From Lentimicrobiaceae bacterium (GTDB lineage: Bacteria; Bacteroidota; Bacteroidia; Bacteroidales; F082), in the NCBI GenBank assembly GCA_015061335.1, contig SUWT01000017.1, positions 1 through 36,023 of the forward strand: a stretch of 36,023 bases of DNA. The letters run 5' to 3'. Shown here piece by piece: positions 33,458 to 36,023 of this stretch (positions are counted from its first letter, which is position 1; every line of letters begins with the position of its first letter). The notes below the pieces were generated by a model that did no database searches, was not told where the DNA came from, and was given only the letters and a program-made list of their open reading frames with translations. The position numbers and the translations under genes are program-made.

Positions 33458-33503
33458 GTCAATGACATCTTGTTGATTTTTAATGGTGTCATTGACGCGT
33501 CTC
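33441..33503 (-). terminator. Terminator of the tyrS operon, founder of the array
   Basis: Arms 33451-33469 and 33485-33503 (19 nt each) pair fully when two G-U pairs are allowed, with a 15-nt loop. On the minus strand the stem is followed by AG and nine T. It starts five bases after the stop codon of the small membrane protein gene. Confidence 0.88.
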
Positions 33504-33508
33504 TACAA

Positions 33509-33712
33509 TTAATTATTGGTCTTATTTCTCTTACAATTGCCGTCGCCTTTGCCTCCGCATATACATTTGGCGTCAGGGTCGAGAGAATGAGCGCATTTAC
33601 GTTCAAACTGTCCGTCTTTTTTCACAAACATCTTGATGCCGATGCCGATAAAAACCACCGCCATTATCACTATTGCGGGAATCAAGATATAAAAGAACAT
33701 GCTCATAATCAT
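33509..33712 (-). CDS. Small membrane protein with four cysteines
   Basis: A 67-residue protein: one membrane helix (about 7-29, [19 protein letters not shown]), then [14 protein letters not shown] and a tail with C40, C50, C52 and C60 ([11 protein letters not shown]), which could hold a metal ion. From memory, similar short 'membrane or secreted' proteins are frequent in Bacteroidota; their function is unknown. The start overlaps the tyrS stop by four bases (ATGA), so it is translationally coupled to tyrS, and a strong terminator follows at once. Confidence 0.82.
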   Translation of the reverse strand: MIMSMFFYILIPAIVIMAVVFIGIGIKMFVKKDGQFERKCAHSLDPDAKCICGGKGDGNCKRNKTNN

Positions 33713-35004
33713 TCTGCTATGATGAGATAATAATTTTTCTTACCTTTTTGTACGAGTATGTATTTATCGTTAAGCAGATCTTCTCTGCCGATGATTTTTG
33801 TGTCAGCGACTTTTTCCTTATTGATAGCTACGCCATTGCCTTGCAACATTTTACGTGCTTCACCTTTTGAAGGGAAGACATTAGTCTGTGTGAGGAACTC
33901 TATTATCGGCATTCCTTCTTCGATGGCTGCTTTTGAGACATTAGCTTGTGGCACGCCTTCGAATATGCTCAACAATGTTGCCTCGTCGAATTTATGAAGA
34001 GCTTCTGAAGTACCTTTGCCGAAGAGAATCTGTGTTGCTTCTTCTGCCATTTCCAAGTCTTCTTTTGAGTGAACTATGATGGTGAGTTCACGGGCGAGAG
34101 TACGTTGGAGTTCACGGAGATGTGGCTCAGCGGCATGACGTTCTATGAGGGCGTCTATTTCTTCTTTGCTCAACAATGTGAAGATCTTGATATATTTTGC
34201 AGCGTCGTCATCGGAACAGTTCATCCAGAATTGATAGAATGCATATGGTGATGTCTTAGCCGGGTCGAGCCAGATGTTACCTTTTTCTGTCTTGCCGAAT
34301 TTACCTCCGTCAGCTTTTGTGATGAGCGGACATGTAAGAGCGTAAGCTGTCTCATCAGCACCGAGTTTACGGCGTATCAATTCTGTACCTGTAGTGATGT
34401 TACCCCATTGGTCGGAGCCGCCGAGTTGGAGCTTACAGTTTTTATTTTGGTAAAGATACAAGAAGTCGTAACCTTGAACGAGCTGATAACTGAATTCTGT
34501 GAATGACATTCCTTCGCCTTCACCGCTGAAGCGTTTCTTGACGCTGTCTTTCGCCATCATATAGTTAACGGTGATATGTTTTCCTATGTCGCGGATGAAG
34601 TTAAGGAAAGAATAATTTTTCATCCAGTCGTAGTTATTGACGAGTTCAGCCTTGTTAGGAGCGTCGCTTTCGAAGTCGAGGAACTTGGCTAGTTGTTTCT
34701 TGATACAAGCCTGGTTATGGTTGAGAGTCTCGTCGTTGAGCAGGTTACGTTCTGCCGATTTTCCTGAAGGGTCGCCTATCATGCCTGTCGCGCCGCCGAG
34801 GAGAGCGAGAGGTTTATGACCTGCATGCTGGAGATGGCGGAGCATCATGATGCCACAGAGGTGACCTATATGGAGAGAGTCGGCTGTAGGGTCGATACCG
34901 AGGTAGCCTGTCGTCATTTCTTTTCTGAGTTGTTCTTCAGTGCCTGGTGTCATGCTGTGAAGCATACCGCGCCAACGTAATTCTTCTACGAAATCTTTAT
35001 TCAT
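33709..35004 (-). CDS. tyrS: Tyrosyl-tRNA synthetase
   Basis: Class I synthetase that charges tRNA-Tyr. The 431-residue protein has [14 protein letters not shown] (HIGH at 45-48), the tyrosine-site block [11 protein letters not shown], and the KMSKS-type loop [10 protein letters not shown] (235-239 KFGKT). It ends with an S4 RNA-binding domain (about 365-428, [19 protein letters not shown]). It has its own -7 box upstream and a coupled small membrane protein gene downstream. Confidence 0.96.
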   Translation of the reverse strand: MNKDFVEELRWRGMLHSMTPGTEEQLRKEMTTGYLGIDPTADSLHIGHLCGIMMLRHLQHAGHKPLALLGGATGMIGDPSGKSAERNLLNDETLNHNQACIKKQLAKFLDFESDAPNKAELVNNYDWMKNYSFLNFIRDIGKHITVNYMMAKDSVKKRFSGEGEGMSFTEFSYQLVQGYDFLYLYQNKNCKLQLGGSDQWGNITTGTELIRRKLGADETAYALTCPLITKADGGKFGKTEKGNIWLDPAKTSPYAFYQFWMNCSDDDAAKYIKIFTLLSKEEIDALIERHAAEPHLRELQRTLARELTIIVHSKEDLEMAEEATQILFGKGTSEALHKFDEATLLSIFEGVPQANVSKAAIEEGMPIIEFLTQTNVFPSKGEARKMLQGNGVAINKEKVADTKIIGREDLLNDKYILVQKGKKNYYLIIAE

Positions 35005-35035
35005 CGATGTAAAATTTTAATTCTTATTAGAAACG

Positions 35036-35043
35036 CAAAGATA
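35036..35043 (-). promoter_or_regulatory. tyrS promoter -7 box
   Basis: Minus-strand TATCTTTG fits TAnnTTTG, about 32 nt before the tyrS start. The -33 region is occupied by a degenerate heptamer repeat and has no TTTG at the expected place. Confidence 0.5.
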
Positions 35044-35049
35044 AGAAAA

Positions 35050-35080
35050 ATTAGGAATTTGAAGTTTGGAATTAGGAATT
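35050..35080 (+). repeat. Short degenerate heptamer stretch upstream of tyrS
   Basis: Four to five 7-nt blocks such as ATTAGGA, ATTTGAA and GTTTGGA in phase. Confidence 0.5.
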
Positions 35081-35112
35081 ATTTTTCACTTTCAGAACTC
35101 TTTATTTATCTT

Positions 35113-35195
35113 GGGCGTTCCGGCTACGCCGTCGGGCTTTCCGCTATATCTTTTCTCGCTGCGCTCAAAAAGGATGCCGCTTCAATCCCTAACGC
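35113..35195. repeat. Extragenic GGGCGTT...CTAACGC element (REP-like)
   Basis: An 83-bp GC-rich stretch beginning GGGCGTTCCGGC and ending CAATCCCTAACGC, with two inner hairpins (CCGGCTACGCCG region; TTTTCTCGCTGCGCTCAAAAA region). From memory it resembles an extragenic sequence seen in many Bacteroidota genomes. It is non-coding here and a run of T follows. Confidence 0.6.
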
Positions 35196-35202
35196 TTTTT
35201 TT

Positions 35203-35251
35203 ACCGAGAACTAAGAATTGAAACCTGGGATTTGGAATCTGAGAACTATGA
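35203..35251 (+). repeat. Degenerate heptamer stretch (seven blocks)
   Basis: Seven consecutive 7-nt blocks, each ending in A after a purine-rich part (for example ACTAAGA, CCTGGGA, TCTGAGA). This is weak but in phase. Confidence 0.45.
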
Positions 35252-35253
35252 TA

Positions 35254-35295
35254 GTTGAACTTGTCGAAACGATAGTCACTTCGACAAGCTCAGTG
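35254..35295. repeat. Inverted repeat with TTCGACAAGCTCAGTG (REP-like)
   Basis: Arms GAACTTGTCGAA (35257-35268) and TTCGACAAGCTC (35280-35291) pair with one mismatch around an 11-nt loop. The right arm is a motif I recall as widespread between genes in Bacteroidota. Confidence 0.6.
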
Positions 35296-35375
35296 ACCCG
35301 CTCCCGCTCGCAATTCCCGTTCATAAATTTCCGTTCCCAATTTATAGGAATCTTTGATGCGTCTCAAAAGAATTC

Positions 35376-36023
35376 TCAAATTATCAGATTCTCAATCTCT
35401 TCCTTGGTCATACCCGTGACTTCCATCACAAGATCTATATCCGCTCCTGACAACATAAGGTTCTTTACAATTTGCTTCTTGGCTTTTTTCATACCTTCTT
35501 CCATTCCTTCCTTCCGTCCTTTCTCTATTCCTTCCTTCCGTCCTCTCTCCATGCCTTCACGTATGCCTTCTTGCAGCCCTTCCTTTCGTCCCATCTCCCT
35601 GCCTTCAAGCAAACCCTCTCCTCGGGATGTGTATATGTTGTCTTTCAATATCACCGTGTTATCCAAATGTCGATAATATGCCGACAACTCTTCCTTACTC
35701 ATCAGCGCTAGCTCCAGTTTCTTCCTCGCCTCTTCCAATCCAGGTGCGGTCGAGTCTTTAGGTATATCTCCTGTACTCAGATAATATATCCACTCTTCCA
35801 ATGGAGTGCCAGGTTCGCCCTTAAAATCGTTTACTTTAAGAATATAATATTCCGGATATAGCTCGCTGACCTCATCCACCTTGAACTTCTGCCGCTGGAA
35901 TGGACTGAGATTCAACACCTCGCCCGTGTTAACTCCCAGAAACTCCGTCTTGCCGTGATATAGATAATCCTTACCCTGTCCCAAATCAAAATAGACTATA
36001 TTGACGCTGTATATCTTCTTGAT
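35376..36023 (-). CDS. Rpn family recombination-promoting nuclease / PD-(D/E)XK transposase-like (5' end outside window)
   Basis: At least 215 residues of a protein that continues past the right edge, so its start and the nuclease motif are not seen. Recognisable blocks are KIYSVNIVYFD, YLYHGKTEFLGVNTGE, LSPFQRQKFKVDEVSELYPEYYILKVN and EEWIYYLSTGDI, as in the PDDEXK_2/Rpn group. A run of charged four-residue repeats (EGxxxGRKEG type, about 45 residues) follows, then a C-terminal helical end. Rpn proteins are nucleases that promote RecA-independent recombination and are often multi-copy and horizontally shared. The neighbouring REP-like elements fit a mobile, repeat-rich zone. Confidence 0.88.
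   Translation of the reverse strand: MKKIYSVNIVYFDLGQGKDYLYHGKTEFLGVNTGEVLNLSPFQRQKFKVDEVSELYPEYYILKVNDFKGEPGTPLEEWIYYLSTGDIPKDSTAPGLEEARKKLELALMSKEELSAYYRHLDNTVILKDNIYTSRGEGLLEGREMGRKEGLQEGIREGMERGRKEGIEKGRKEGMEEGMKKAKKQIVKNLMLSGADIDLVMEVTGMTKEEIENLII

Noticed and set aside
33269..33503. CRISPR array
   Set aside because: Units of about 31 nt follow each other directly and have no unique spacers; differences are a few bases and the A-tract length. No cas gene is in the window.
35472..35711. Plus-strand ORF rich in Phe, Ser and Pro opposite the Rpn gene
   Set aside because: It is the complement of the EGxxxGRKEG repeats of the real gene.

Overview
The window comes from a low-GC member of the Bacteroidota, most likely order Bacteroidales. 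The evidence is: two secreted proteins with type IX secretion (T9SS) C-terminal tails, a DUF5103 'Plug' protein of the T9SS, gldE-gldD, a CarboxypepD_reg/TonB-type outer-membrane receptor, GH92, an Rpn-family nuclease, and many genes preceded by the Bacteroidales -7 promoter box TAnnTTTG. Genus cannot be fixed from the sequence.

Layout. 1-6.1 kb: the end of an unidentified gene, then rng, a 29-residue very basic protein and hup (minus strand), divergent from ssb, gldE, gldD and corA (plus). 6.1-12.1 kb: a SulP transporter (minus) divergent from trpS, hflX, tatD and ansA (plus). 12.3-14.9 kb: tRNA-Ser(GGA), then exbB, a four-TM protein and two exbD genes, a proton-motive-force energising module. 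14.9-16 kb: two large heptamer arrays in opposite orientation around a gene for a four-helix-bundle (S23/IVP) protein. 16-20.1 kb: two paralogous Asp-box proteins with T9SS tails (minus). 20.3-23.3 kb: a GH92 mannosidase lipoprotein (plus), followed by 0.58 kb of mixed repeats. 23.8-33.2 kb: a minus-strand run of lipoprotein, unknown secreted protein, apbE-like gene, T9SS Plug, priA and, more loosely linked, a TonB-type receptor. 33.2-35 kb: a repeat array, a small membrane protein and tyrS. 35-36 kb: repeat-like elements and the 3' part of an Rpn-family nuclease gene.

How the genes fit together. The envelope theme is strong: gldD/E, ExbBD, an outer-membrane receptor, two T9SS cargo proteins, the T9SS Plug and several lipoproteins. 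The rest is core information processing (trpS, tyrS, priA, ssb, hup, rng, hflX).

The most unusual content is in the non-coding DNA. Nearly every long intergenic gap holds tandem arrays with a period of exactly 7 nt. Their sequences differ between loci, but most look like about four fixed bases plus three variable ones. The same period appears inside the ssb coding sequence (11 units, no indels) and fills the trpS-hflX gap up to the hflX start codon. A separate ~31-nt array at 33.27-33.5 kb looks like a terminator whose 3' half has been tandemly amplified.
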